64,000 nt of DNA. It comes from Variovorax sp. Root473. GTDB taxonomy: Bacteria > Pseudomonadota > Gammaproteobacteria > Burkholderiales > Burkholderiaceae_C. The DNA lies in contig NZ_LMEV01000019.1 in assembly GCF_001426505.1 (NCBI RefSeq), forward strand, positions 92,639-156,638. Direction: 5' to 3'. The translations under genes and the position numbers were made by a program. Numbering within the stretch: the stretch's first letter is position 1; each line of letters opens with the position of its first letter. Under the pieces are notes generated by a model that worked only from the letters and a program-made list of their open reading frames with translations, ran no database searches and was not told the DNA's origin. Of the stretch, positions 45,032 through 53,230 are shown one piece after another.

Positions 45032-45107
45032 GGGTGCTTAGCTCAGTTGGTAGAGCGGCGCCCTTACAAGGCGTAGGTCGGGGGTTCGAGCCCCTCAGCA
45101 CCCACCA
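45032..45107 (+). tRNA. tRNA-Val (anticodon TAC)
   Basis: A 76-base tRNA with encoded CCA. The acceptor stem is GGGTGCT/AGCACCC with discriminator A. The D arm is GCTCAGTTGGTAGAGC, the anticodon loop CTTACAA gives TAC (reads GTA and GTG valine codons), and the T arm has GGTTCGAGCC. It lies 29 bases after HU and is followed by a terminator. Confidence 0.97.
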
Positions 45108-45118
45108 CCACCCGATGC

Positions 45119-45146
45119 AAAGGCGAACACCGGTTCGCCTTTTTTA
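45119..45146 (+). terminator. Terminator after tRNA-Val
   Basis: AGGCGAAC (45121-45128), loop ACCG, GTTCGCCT (45133-45140), then a T-run to 45145. Confidence 0.9.
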
Positions 45147-45182
45147 TTGCCTTCCGGCGCCCGTCCAAAAGAGTGTTCAAGC

Positions 45183-47102
45183 ATGTTTGATACCTTCCGC
45201 AAGTACAACAAGATCGTGATGATTTTCTTGTTCTTGCTGATCATTCCCTCGTTCGTCTTCTTCGGCGTCGAGCGCTATCAGGGACTCGGCGGCGACGAGA
45301 AGGTGGCCCGCATCGAGGGCCATGACATCACCAAGCCTGAGTGGGACCAGCAGCACCGCGTCGAGACCGACCGCATCCGCCAGCAGTCGCCCAACGTCGA
45401 TCCGACGCTGCTCGACTCCGACGCGCTGCGCTATGCCACGCTGGAGCGCATGGTGCGCGATCGCGTGCTGGCCACCGCAGCAGCCAAGGCCAACGTGTCG
45501 GTGTCTGAAGACCGCCTCTCGCGCATGTTCGCGCAGGACGCCGGCCTGGCCGCGTTCCGCACGCCCGATGGCAAGTTCGACCGCGAAGCCTTCCTTCGCG
45601 CCACCGGCCGTACGCCCGAGCAGTACGAAGCCTCGGTGCGCGCCGACATGGCCTCGCAGCAGGTGCTGCTCGGCGTGACCGGCACGAGCTTCGCGCCCCC
45701 GGCACTGACCGCGGCCACCGTGAATGCGTTCTATGACCGCCGTGAAATCCAGGTGGCGCGCTTCGCCCCTGAGAGCTTCGCGTCGAAGGTGACGGTCAGC
45801 GATGCCGACATCGAGACCTACTACAAGGATCACACGGCGCAGTTCCAGGCACCGGAGCAGGCCAGCATCGAATACCTCGTGCTCGACCTCGAAGCCGCGA
45901 AGAAGAACATCGTCGCCAACGAAGCCGACCTCAAGACCTACTACGAGCAGAACACCGCGCGCTTCGGCACCAAGGAAGAGCGCCGTGCGAGCCACATCCT
46001 GATCACGGCGCCGGCCAGCATGTCCAGCGGCGACCGCGCCAAGGCGAAGGCCAAGGCCGAGCAGTTGCTGGCCGACGTGAAGAAGGCGCCGGCCACCTTT
46101 GCCGATGTGGCGCGCAAGAACTCGCAAGACCCCGGCTCGGCCGAGAAGGGCGGCGACCTCGACTTCGTCACGCGCGGTGCGATGGTCAAGCCGTTCGAAG
46201 ACGCGATGTTCGCGCTCAAGAAGGGTGACGTCAGCGATCTCGTCGAGACCGAGTTCGGCTATCACATCATCCACCTGACCGACATCAAGCCAGCCGTGGT
46301 GCCGCCTTTCGAGAAGGTGCGCGCGACCATCGAGAACGAGGTGCGCGCCCAACAGGCCACGCAGGAATTCGCGAAGGCTGCGGAAATTTTCACGGACACC
46401 GTGTATCAGCAGCCCGAGAGCCTCAAGCCGGCGGCCGAGAAGCTGAAGCTCACGATCCAGACTGCGACCAACGTGCCGCGCACGCCCGCACCGGGCGCGA
46501 CCGGCCCGCTCGCGAGCCGCAACTTCCTGCAGGCGCTGTATGCCGCCGACTCGCTCGAACGCAAGCAGAACACCGAAGCCATCGAAGTCGGTCCGAATCA
46601 GCTCGCATCGGGCCGTGTGACGCAGTACACGGCCGCGCATCCGATTCCGCTGGCCGAGGTGAAGGACAAGATCCGCGCACAGATCATCACCGAGCGTGCC
46701 GCTGCCCTGGCCAAGACCGAAGGCGAAGCCAAGCTCGCCGCCTGGAAGGTGAAGGCCGACGGCGCCAACTTCGGCGCGCCTGTCACGGTGTCGCGCATCG
46801 AGGCTCAGTCGCAGCCTGCGCCGGTGATCGATGCCGCATTGCGCGCCGACGGCGCCAAGCTGCCTGCGCTGCTCGGCGTGGACCTGGGCGCGCAAGGCTA
46901 CGCCGTGGTCCGCGTGACCAAGGTCGTGCCGCGCACGCCGCCCCCGGCTGAACAGGCACAGCAGGAAAGCATGCAGATCGCCCAGTCGGTGACCGCTGCC
47001 GAAGCCGCTGCCTACTACGAGTTGCTGAAGCAACGCTTCAAGGTGGAGATCCTCGTGCCGAAGCCGGCGGACACGCTGCCGACCGCTGCAGCAGCGCGCT
47101 GA
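45183..47102 (+). CDS. ppiD: Peptidylprolyl isomerase / periplasmic chaperone PpiD
   Basis: A 639-residue membrane-anchored chaperone. A single N-terminal anchor (residues ~12-34, IVMIFLFLLIIPSFVFFGV) is followed by a SurA-like N-domain and a parvulin domain around residues 270-380 (RASHILI, GGDLDFVTRGAMVKPFEDA, VETEFGYHIIHLTDI). A second, degenerate parvulin-like region follows. It helps outer membrane and secreted proteins leave the Sec channel. The start at 45183 is the conserved MFDTFRKYNKI. A strong terminator follows at 47132. Confidence 0.94.
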   Translation: MFDTFRKYNKIVMIFLFLLIIPSFVFFGVERYQGLGGDEKVARIEGHDITKPEWDQQHRVETDRIRQQSPNVDPTLLDSDALRYATLERMVRDRVLATAAAKANVSVSEDRLSRMFAQDAGLAAFRTPDGKFDREAFLRATGRTPEQYEASVRADMASQQVLLGVTGTSFAPPALTAATVNAFYDRREIQVARFAPESFASKVTVSDADIETYYKDHTAQFQAPEQASIEYLVLDLEAAKKNIVANEADLKTYYEQNTARFGTKEERRASHILITAPASMSSGDRAKAKAKAEQLLADVKKAPATFADVARKNSQDPGSAEKGGDLDFVTRGAMVKPFEDAMFALKKGDVSDLVETEFGYHIIHLTDIKPAVVPPFEKVRATIENEVRAQQATQEFAKAAEIFTDTVYQQPESLKPAAEKLKLTIQTATNVPRTPAPGATGPLASRNFLQALYAADSLERKQNTEAIEVGPNQLASGRVTQYTAAHPIPLAEVKDKIRAQIITERAAALAKTEGEAKLAAWKVKADGANFGAPVTVSRIEAQSQPAPVIDAALRADGAKLPALLGVDLGAQGYAVVRVTKVVPRTPPPAEQAQQESMQIAQSVTAAEAAAYYELLKQRFKVEILVPKPADTLPTAAAAR

Positions 47103-47131
47103 TACAGGCGAGCAGCCGCCGCTCGCACCAA

Positions 47132-47161
47132 GCCCGGGTCTGACGACCCGGGCTTTTTTTT
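47132..47161 (+). terminator. Terminator after ppiD
   Basis: AGCCCGGGTC (47132-47141), loop TGAC, GACCCGGGCT (47146-47155), then six or more Ts. Confidence 0.93.
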
Positions 47162-47211
47162 GGTCGCACGAGGGACAAGCAGCGCCCGTGCTTCTTGCCA
47201 GAATCCGGTGC

Positions 47212-47886
47212 ATGGGAACCCTTTATCTCGTGCGCCACGGGCAGGCCAGCTTCGGCGCTGCCGACTATGACAACCTGAGCGAGCTCGGTCATCAGCAGGC
47301 TGTGCGCCTGGGTGAGTACTGGCGCGAGCGCGGCATGCGTTTCGATGCCGTCATCACCGGCACGCTGAAGCGCCACAAGCAGACCTGGGAGGGCATCGCG
47401 CAGGGGCTCGGGCTGTCGCGCGACGACGTATTGCCGTGGCCGGGCCTCAACGAATACGACAGCGAAGCCGTCATCGCGACGGTGCACCAGGGCAAGCTCG
47501 AGAAGCCCGATTCGCCCCAGATGTACCGCCATCACTTCCGTCTGCTGCGCGATGGGCTGGGCGCGTGGATGCAGGGGCGCACGGCGCCTGTCGGCATGCC
47601 GAGCTACGTCGACTTCCTGGCCGGCGTGACCACGGCGCTCGACCATGTGCGCGAGCGGCACCACGGCGCGAAGGTGCTGGTGGTGTCGAGCGGTGGGCCG
47701 ATCAGCACCGCGGTGGGCCATGTGCTGGGCACCAGCGCCGAGACGACCATCGAACTCAACCTGCGCATCCGCAACAGCTCGGTGACCGAGTTCGCTTTCA
47801 CGCCCAAGCGGCACATGCTCGTGACCTACAACACCCTGCCGCACCTCGATGGCCCCGCGTACGAGGACTGGGTCACTTATTCCTGA
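47212..47886 (+). CDS. Histidine phosphatase family protein
   Basis: A 224-residue phosphoglycerate-mutase-fold phosphatase. The catalytic His is in LVRHGQASFG at the N-terminus, and the second His is in a variant position (VVSSGGPISTAVGHVLG). Substrate is unknown; relatives act on small phosphates or phosphoproteins. The ATG at 47212 places RHG at residues 7-9, usual for the family. Confidence 0.9.
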   Translation: MGTLYLVRHGQASFGAADYDNLSELGHQQAVRLGEYWRERGMRFDAVITGTLKRHKQTWEGIAQGLGLSRDDVLPWPGLNEYDSEAVIATVHQGKLEKPDSPQMYRHHFRLLRDGLGAWMQGRTAPVGMPSYVDFLAGVTTALDHVRERHHGAKVLVVSSGGPISTAVGHVLGTSAETTIELNLRIRNSSVTEFAFTPKRHMLVTYNTLPHLDGPAYEDWVTYS

Positions 47887-47892
47887 ACCGCG

Positions 47893-48225
47893 TCAGGCCT
47901 GCCAGACGCCATAGCCGGCGCGGCGCAGGGCGATGCCCAGGTCGACCTCCATCAGCCGCGCATCGTCATACGGCATCGGGTTGTGGTGTTCGTAGAGCGC
48001 AGGCAGCAGCCGCAGGCCGAATTCCTGCACGAAGCGGTTGGCCTGGATGCCGGCCTTGTGCTTGTCGAAGCGGATGTCGGGGTCCAGGCCGGTCATGCCG
48101 ACATAGACGAAGGGCTTGCCGAGTTGGTAGTCGGGGTTGGCGCGTCGGAAGCGGCCGTTGTTCCAGACGCGGTCGTCGAGTTCGACCACATAGACGTGGT
48201 GACGGGCGCGTGGTTTGCGGGGCAT
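47893..48225 (-). CDS. Small GIY-YIG-like protein
   Basis: A 110-residue protein consisting of what looks like one GIY-YIG nuclease-type module. It has HVYVVELD (first strand), FVYVGMTG (second strand, with the GIY-YIG-type spacing), DIRFDKHKAGIQ (the Arg/His helix) and a Glu near the end (LMEVDLG). No DNA-binding domain is attached. The start at 48225 has GAGG about nine bases upstream; the open frame extends to 48306. It converges with the phosphatase gene and precedes the YeaQ-like gene in the opposite sense. Function unknown. Confidence 0.7.
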   Translation of the reverse strand: MPRKPRARHHVYVVELDDRVWNNGRFRRANPDYQLGKPFVYVGMTGLDPDIRFDKHKAGIQANRFVQEFGLRLLPALYEHHNPMPYDDARLMEVDLGIALRRAGYGVWQA

Positions 48226-48319
48226 CGGCGTGAAGGCCTCGCGAGGCTGGCTGAAGAAAGGTGTGGGGTTCAGGCAGCCGGAACCGCCGGCCGCGTTGCG
48301 CGGCACGGCGTGAGGGGCA

Positions 48320-48568
48320 TCAGCTCTTGCGCTTGATGAGACCGTAGAGAACCAGCAGCACGATCGCGCCCAGCACGGAAGCGATGAAGCCGGCGCCCTG
48401 GCCGGCGGTGTACCAACCCATCGCCTGGCCGAGGTAGGTCACCCCCAGCGAACCTGCAATGCCGATCAGCGTGGTCACGATGAAGCCGGCGGAGTCGTTG
48501 CCCGGCTTGACCGCCCGCGCCACGAGACCCACGACGAACCCGATCAGGATGGTCCAGATGATGCTCAT
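48320..48568 (-). CDS. GlsB/YeaQ/YmgE family stress response membrane protein
   Basis: An 82-residue protein with three membrane helices and the family spacing of glycines (IIWTILIGFVVGLVARAVKPGND, TLIGIAGS, LGAIVLLVLYGL). These are transglycosylase-associated (Tag) proteins linked to stress responses, with unknown activity. It ends with a basic tail RKS. It is upstream of the GIY-YIG-like gene by 95 bases. Confidence 0.93.
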   Translation of the reverse strand: MSIIWTILIGFVVGLVARAVKPGNDSAGFIVTTLIGIAGSLGVTYLGQAMGWYTAGQGAGFIASVLGAIVLLVLYGLIKRKS

Positions 48569-48844
48569 GAAGAAGTTCCTTTGATGAAGTGAAGTCGCGA
48601 AAGCCGGAGCCGGCTAGGCCGCTCGTATTCATGATAGCGGAGCCATTCGCGCGTCGACGTCGGACAAGTACATCGGACGGGCGACCGCGAAGTTATGCCC
48701 ACGGGGCAGGGCGCCGACGTGGTGGCAGGTCATCGCAGGCGGCCCCTGAAGGAGCCGGGTCGCTCATCGATGTGGCATTTCGGCGTCTTTGGTGATCGCG
48801 GGAGCGAAAGCCGCGATTTTTAACGCTACAATCAGAGGCTCTAC

Positions 48845-48921
48845 GGTGGCTGTAGCTCAGTTGGTAGAGTCCCAGATTGTGATTCTGGTCGTCGTGGGTT
48901 CGAGTCCCATCAGCCACCCCA
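48845..48921 (+). tRNA. tRNA-His (anticodon GTG)
   Basis: A 77-base tRNA with encoded CCA. It has the extra 5' G (48845) paired with C73, unique to tRNA-His, then acceptor GTGGCTG/CAGCCAC, D arm GCTCAGTTGGTAGAGT, anticodon loop TTGTGAT and T arm with GGTTCGAGTCC. A TACAAT at 48827-48832 may be its -10 element. Confidence 0.97.
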
Positions 48922-48967
48922 AAGAATTTCATCCCTGCGCTATTTTTCAATAGCACCCAAGGGATTC

Positions 48968-48991
48968 CAACGCCGGGCTTGCCCGGCGTTG
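48968..48991 (+). terminator. Hairpin after tRNA-His
   Basis: CAACGCCGGG (48968-48977), loop CTTG, CCCGGCGTTG (48982-48991). The following TCATTTCT is a weak T-run; it may still end the tRNA transcript. Confidence 0.55.
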
Positions 48992-49144
48992 TCATTTCTG
49001 GCTTCGCCGTCGCTTCAAGCATCAGGTTGCGCACCGCATTCTTTCCCCGCTACCCTCGATTTTGAAAGTAACCAAAATGGTGCGCGTGTGTTGCGGGTTG
49101 TTGCATTCCGCCAATGCGCCTGCATTTTTCTGCTGGAAAGGCGC

Positions 49145-49172
49145 TTGTGGCAAAAGTGGTTTGAATTAGAAT
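49145..49172 (+). promoter_or_regulatory. Candidate promoter of the H-NS gene
   Basis: TTGTGG (49145-49150), 16-base spacer and TAGAAT (49167-49172), in an AT-rich patch about 35 bases before the H-NS start. The AT-rich context would suit H-NS autoregulation. The remainder of the 48922-49206 gap holds the tRNA hairpin and nothing else I recognise. Confidence 0.5.
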
Positions 49173-49206
49173 TCAGCCGTTTTCAATTCACAACAGGAGT
49201 CCAACA

Positions 49207-49554
49207 ATGGCTTCGTCACTCGCCGATATCAATTCCCAGATCCAGAAGCACGACGAGCAGATTGCGCAATTGCGCAAGCAGGCCGAAGACCTGCGTAACC
49301 AGGAACGGGCCGGCGTGATCGAAGAAGTGCGCAGGAAGATTGCGGAATACGGTTTGACCGCTTCCGATCTGAAGCTCGGTGGTGGCCGTGCTGCTGCAAC
49401 CAAGCGCAGCGCAGGTCCTGCAGCCGCCAAGGCCGCCGCCAAATACCGAGGCCCGACGGGCGAAACCTGGTCCGGTGGTCGTGGCCGCAAGCCGCGCTGG
49501 GTCACGGAAGCCCTGGCAGCCGGCAAGTCGCTGTCCGATTACGAGATCAAGTGA
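49207..49554 (+). CDS. H-NS histone family protein
   Basis: A 115-residue nucleoid-associated protein: N-terminal coiled-coil oligomerisation part (INSQIQKHDEQIAQLRKQAEDLRNQE), an Ala/Lys-rich linker and the C-terminal H-NS DNA-binding domain (KYRGPTGETWSGGRGRKPRWV) with the Arg-Gly-Arg hook. It silences AT-rich DNA. Betaproteobacteria have several short forms of this kind. CAGGAG lies eight bases upstream of the ATG. A two-way terminator follows. Confidence 0.95.
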   Translation: MASSLADINSQIQKHDEQIAQLRKQAEDLRNQERAGVIEEVRRKIAEYGLTASDLKLGGGRAAATKRSAGPAAAKAAAKYRGPTGETWSGGRGRKPRWVTEALAAGKSLSDYEIK

Positions 49555-49587
49555 TTGCCAGCAGAATCAGTTGGACATCCGCCCAAT

Positions 49588-49616
49588 AAAAAAGCCCGCT
49601 TCGGCGGGCTTTTTTA
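49588..49616. terminator. Bidirectional terminator between H-NS and the quinone oxidoreductase
   Basis: AAAAAAGCCCGC (ending 49599), loop TTCG-type, GCGGGCTTTTTT. The A-run and T-run on both sides make it work for both converging genes. Confidence 0.93.
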
Positions 49617-49651
49617 TTGGGCGGCGCGCAGGCGGAGGCTCGCTTGTCCGA

Positions 49652-50638
49652 TCAGTTCACCATCACCAGTTTTCCCTTGACGCCGCGCGATCCCATGTGC
49701 GCATAGGCGGCCTTCAATTCGGCCATCGGCATCGTGCTGTCGATCACGGGCTTGATTTTTCCCTGGCCGTACCACTGGGCCAATTCGGCCATCATCTGTG
49801 CATTGGCCTTGGGTTCGCGTTTGGCGAAATCGCCCCAGAACACACCGACAAGCGATGCACCTTTGAGCAGCATCAGATTCAAAGGCAGTGACGGGATCGG
49901 GCCCGATGCAAAACCGACCACCAAATACCGGCCACGCCAGCCAATCGAGCGGAATGCCGGTTCTGCGAAATCGCCCCCTACAGGGTCGTAAATCACATCC
50001 GGGCCTTTGCCATCGGTCGCGGCCTTGATGGCGTCGCGGAACCCATTGGGCAGCGCGTGCGTCGTGTAATTGATCGTCGCGTCGGCGCCGATCGAGCGGC
50101 AGAGTTCGCACTTCTCGTCGGTCGATGCCGCGGCGATCACCTTGGCGCCCGCCGCCTTGGCGATCTGGATGGCTGCGGTGCCCACGCCGCCGGCCGCGCC
50201 CAGCACCAGCACGGTTTCGCCGGCCTTGAGCTGCGCGCGGTCCATCAGTGCGTGCCACGAGGTGGCGTAGATCATGATGAAGGCGGCCGCGTCGACATGG
50301 CCGAAACCTTCGGGCAGCGGCATGCACAGCGCGGCGGGTGCCAGCGTGTGGGTGCCGAAGCCGCCCGTGCCCGACAGGCACGCCACGTTCTGGCCCACCT
50401 TGAGGTGCGTGACGCCTTCGCCCACCGCCTGGACCACGCCCGCATATTCCGATCCAGGAACGAAGGGCAGCGGCGGCTTCATCTGGTATTTGTTCTGCAC
50501 GATCAGCAGGTCGGGGAAATTCAGGCTGGCGGCCTTGATCTCGATCAGCACCTGGCCCGGGCCCGGCGTGGGGGTGGGCAGTTCTTTCCAGGTCAGCGCG
50601 TCGACGCCGGTGGGGTTTTCGCAAAGCCATGCGTGCAT
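49652..50638 (-). CDS. NADPH:quinone oxidoreductase family protein (zinc-independent MDR)
   Basis: A 328-residue medium-chain reductase. It has the GroES-like N-terminus (SLNFPDLLIVQNKYQ, FVPGSEYAGVV), and the nucleotide motif LGAAGGVGTAAIQIAKA near residue 150. No zinc-binding cysteines are seen, which puts it among quinone reductases or zeta-crystallins. The ATG at 50638 follows GGAG; an upstream start at 50755 would lie within the surE promoter region and is not supported. Confidence 0.92.
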   Translation of the reverse strand: MHAWLCENPTGVDALTWKELPTPTPGPGQVLIEIKAASLNFPDLLIVQNKYQMKPPLPFVPGSEYAGVVQAVGEGVTHLKVGQNVACLSGTGGFGTHTLAPAALCMPLPEGFGHVDAAAFIMIYATSWHALMDRAQLKAGETVLVLGAAGGVGTAAIQIAKAAGAKVIAAASTDEKCELCRSIGADATINYTTHALPNGFRDAIKAATDGKGPDVIYDPVGGDFAEPAFRSIGWRGRYLVVGFASGPIPSLPLNLMLLKGASLVGVFWGDFAKREPKANAQMMAELAQWYGQGKIKPVIDSTMPMAELKAAYAHMGSRGVKGKLVMVN

Positions 50639-50766
50639 GCTCGGGGTCTCCTTCGAATGAGTCGTGTGGGCAATGAATTCGGGGCGATGATAGGCGCCGC
50701 TGTAGTGTGGCGTTGTCCCTGCTGCGACGCACCCCGCACCTACAATCCGCTGCACCCAGAAGCACC

Positions 50767-51525
50767 ATGAAGATACTTATTTCCAATGACGATGGCTTTC
50801 AGGCGCCGGGCATCGTCGCGTTGCATGACGCGCTGAAGGACATCGCCGACGTCGAGGTGGTGGCACCCGAGCACAACAACAGCGCCAAGTCGAACGCACT
50901 CACGCTGGCCGCGCCGCTGTACGTGCACAAGGCGCACAACGGTTTCCGCTATGTGACGGGCACGCCGGCCGATTGCGTGCATATCGCGCTCAAGGGCTTG
51001 CTCGACTACCGCCCCGACCTGGTGGTCTCGGGCATCAACAACGGCGCCAACATGGGCGACGACACCATCTATTCAGGCACCGTGGGCGCGGCGATGGAGG
51101 CCTACCTGTTCGGCATTCCGGCCATCGCCTTCTCGCAGATCGAAAAGGGTTGGGCGCACGTCGATGCGGCGGCCCAGGTGGCGCGCCGGCTCGTGCAGCA
51201 GATCGAGCGCGAAAAGATGATCGGCGGCCCCGCTTTCCTGCTCAACGTCAACGTGCCGAACCGCCCGTTCGACGAACTGAAGCCAGTCAAGGTGTGCCGC
51301 CTCGGTCGCCGCCACGCCGCCGAAAAGGTCATCACGCAGGACAGCCCGCGCGGCGAAACCATGTACTGGATCGCCGGTGCAGGCAGCGCCAAGGACAGCG
51401 GGGAGGGCACCGACTTCCACGCGACCGCGGCCGGTCACATCGCGCTGACGCCTTTGCAGATCGACCTGACCGACCACGCCAACCTGGGCCAATGGCGCGA
51501 GACGGTCGCCCGTCTCGGCAATTGA
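50767..51525 (+). CDS. surE: 5'/3'-nucleotidase SurE
   Basis: A 252-residue stationary-phase survival phosphatase. It opens with the metal motif ISNDDGFQAPGI (Asp-Asp), and has APEHNNSAKSNALTL and VVSGINNGANMGDDTIYSGTVGAAMEA. It dephosphorylates nucleoside monophosphates. It begins the surE-pcm-nlpD-rpoS cluster, with pcm starting four bases after its stop. Confidence 0.96.
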   Translation: MKILISNDDGFQAPGIVALHDALKDIADVEVVAPEHNNSAKSNALTLAAPLYVHKAHNGFRYVTGTPADCVHIALKGLLDYRPDLVVSGINNGANMGDDTIYSGTVGAAMEAYLFGIPAIAFSQIEKGWAHVDAAAQVARRLVQQIEREKMIGGPAFLLNVNVPNRPFDELKPVKVCRLGRRHAAEKVITQDSPRGETMYWIAGAGSAKDSGEGTDFHATAAGHIALTPLQIDLTDHANLGQWRETVARLGN

Positions 51526-51529
51526 CGAC

Positions 51530-52306
51530 ATGGCGACACCTCCACGGCCCAGTTTCCCGGTTCGACTGACCCCCACTGCCTCGGCCGCCACCCGCGGGCG
51601 CATGCCCGCCGTGCCCGTCCGGCCGATGGTGCCGTCCACGCCCTCCATGGCCTCCGACGCCGTGCGTGCGCGCATGGTGCAGAGGCTTGCGGCCCAAGGC
51701 ATCAGCGATGTGCGCGTGCTGCGCGCCATGGGCGCGGTCGAGCGGCACCGGTTCGTCGACAGCGCGCTGGTCAACCAGGCCTACGAAGACACCAGCCTGC
51801 CGATCGGGTTGGGGCAGACCATTTCCAAGCCCAATGTGGTGGCACGCATGATCGAGTTGCTGCTGGGCGCGCCGGCGCTGGCCGGCAAGCCGCAGGACCG
51901 GCTGGGCCGCGTGCTCGAGATCGGCACCGGCTGCGGCTACCAGGCCGCGGTGCTGAACGAAGTGGCTACCGAGGTCTACAGCATCGAGCGCCTGCGCGGC
52001 CTGCACGAACGCGCGCGCACCAATCTGCGGCATTTCCGGCTGGCCACCGTCCACCTGATGCTGGGCGACGGCATGATCGGCTACGCCAAGGGCGCGCCGT
52101 ACGCGGGCATCATCGCGGCCGCGGGCGGCGAGTCCGTGCCGGAAGCCTGGATCGCACAACTCGCAGTAGGCGGGCGCATCGTCGCGCCGACCCAATCCGC
52201 TACCGGTGGGCAAGCCCTTGTCGTCATCGACAAGACCCCCCGTGGGCTCGAGCGGCGCATTCTTGAGGCGGTTCACTTTGTCCCCCTAAAATCGGGCATC
52301 GCTTGA
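51530..52306 (+). CDS. pcm: Protein-L-isoaspartate O-methyltransferase
   Basis: A 258-residue repair methyltransferase that restores damaged aspartyl residues. After a ~40-residue Pro/Thr/Ala-rich lead it has RHRFVDSALVNQAYEDTSLPIGLGQTISKP and the SAM-binding motif VLEIGTGCGYQAAVL. The N-terminal extension is longer than in E. coli. It sits between surE and nlpD, as usual. Confidence 0.95.
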   Translation: MATPPRPSFPVRLTPTASAATRGRMPAVPVRPMVPSTPSMASDAVRARMVQRLAAQGISDVRVLRAMGAVERHRFVDSALVNQAYEDTSLPIGLGQTISKPNVVARMIELLLGAPALAGKPQDRLGRVLEIGTGCGYQAAVLNEVATEVYSIERLRGLHERARTNLRHFRLATVHLMLGDGMIGYAKGAPYAGIIAAAGGESVPEAWIAQLAVGGRIVAPTQSATGGQALVVIDKTPRGLERRILEAVHFVPLKSGIA

Positions 52307-52317
52307 AGGAATAACAA

Positions 52318-53226
52318 ATGCAGGGTTTTGGCAATCGGAGTTTGTTCGCAGGCATCACGTTGGCTGTTGTGCTCGTGATCGCGGGCTGCTCCGCACCGCG
52401 CGGTCCCGCACCGGTCGAAGACCGGGGCACCATGACGCGCGCACCCGGGGCAACGACGCCCGGTGGTCCCCCCATCACGACCGATGCGTCTGGCAAACCG
52501 CTCCCCGGCATCGAGAATTACGGCAAACCTGGCTATTACGCCGTGCGTCCCGGCGACTCCATCCGCCGCATCGGGAGCGAAACGGGCCAGCGCTGGCAAG
52601 ACATCGTGCGCTGGAACAACCTCGACAACCCCGACCTGATCGAAGTCGGCCAGGTGCTGCGCGTGATCCCCCCGACTGGCGGGAGCACGGCGGTTGCCAC
52701 GGCACCGTCCAGCGCTTCTCCAGCTGGCACGGAAGCGACCACCAAGCCGGTGCCTCCGCAAGCGTCCGTCACGCCCACCGTGCCGGCCAGCGGCGCGAGT
52801 GGTGTCACCAAGCCGCCGGTCACGGCCTCGCCCGCGGGCCCGAGCAGTTCGGGCGACGACGATCTGGGCTGGATCTGGCCGGCCAGCGGTTCGCTGATTG
52901 CCGGCTTCGACGAAGCCAAGAACAAGGGCTACGACATCAGCGGCAAGGCCGGCGACCCCGTGCTGGCTGCGGCCGATGGCCGCGTCGTCTACGCCGGTGC
53001 CGGCCTGCGTGGCTACGGCAACCTGATCATCCTGAAGCACAACAACACCTACCTCACGGCATATGCGCACAACCAGACGCTGCTCGTGAAGGAAGACCAG
53101 TCGGTTCAGAAGGGCCAGAAGATCGCCGAAATGGGCAACAGCGACGCCGATCGCGTGAAGCTGCATTTCGAGATCCGCCGCCAGGGCAAGCCCGTCGACC
53201 CGTCGCGTTACCTGCCCAACCGGTGA
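52318..53226 (+). CDS. nlpD: Lipoprotein NlpD (LysM and degenerate LytM domains)
   Basis: A 302-residue lipoprotein (lipobox VLVIAGC). One LysM domain around residues 75-125 (YAVRPGDSIRRIGSETGQ) binds peptidoglycan. A Pro/Thr/Ser linker follows, then a LytM (M23) domain from ~200. The catalytic set is incomplete: the first His is absent (KGYDISGKAGDPV) and HxH reads LHFEIR. That is as expected for NlpD, which activates an amidase instead of cutting. In many proteobacteria an rpoS promoter lies within nlpD. Confidence 0.93.
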   Translation: MQGFGNRSLFAGITLAVVLVIAGCSAPRGPAPVEDRGTMTRAPGATTPGGPPITTDASGKPLPGIENYGKPGYYAVRPGDSIRRIGSETGQRWQDIVRWNNLDNPDLIEVGQVLRVIPPTGGSTAVATAPSSASPAGTEATTKPVPPQASVTPTVPASGASGVTKPPVTASPAGPSSSGDDDLGWIWPASGSLIAGFDEAKNKGYDISGKAGDPVLAAADGRVVYAGAGLRGYGNLIILKHNNTYLTAYAHNQTLLVKEDQSVQKGQKIAEMGNSDADRVKLHFEIRRQGKPVDPSRYLPNR

Positions 53227-53230
53227 TGCC

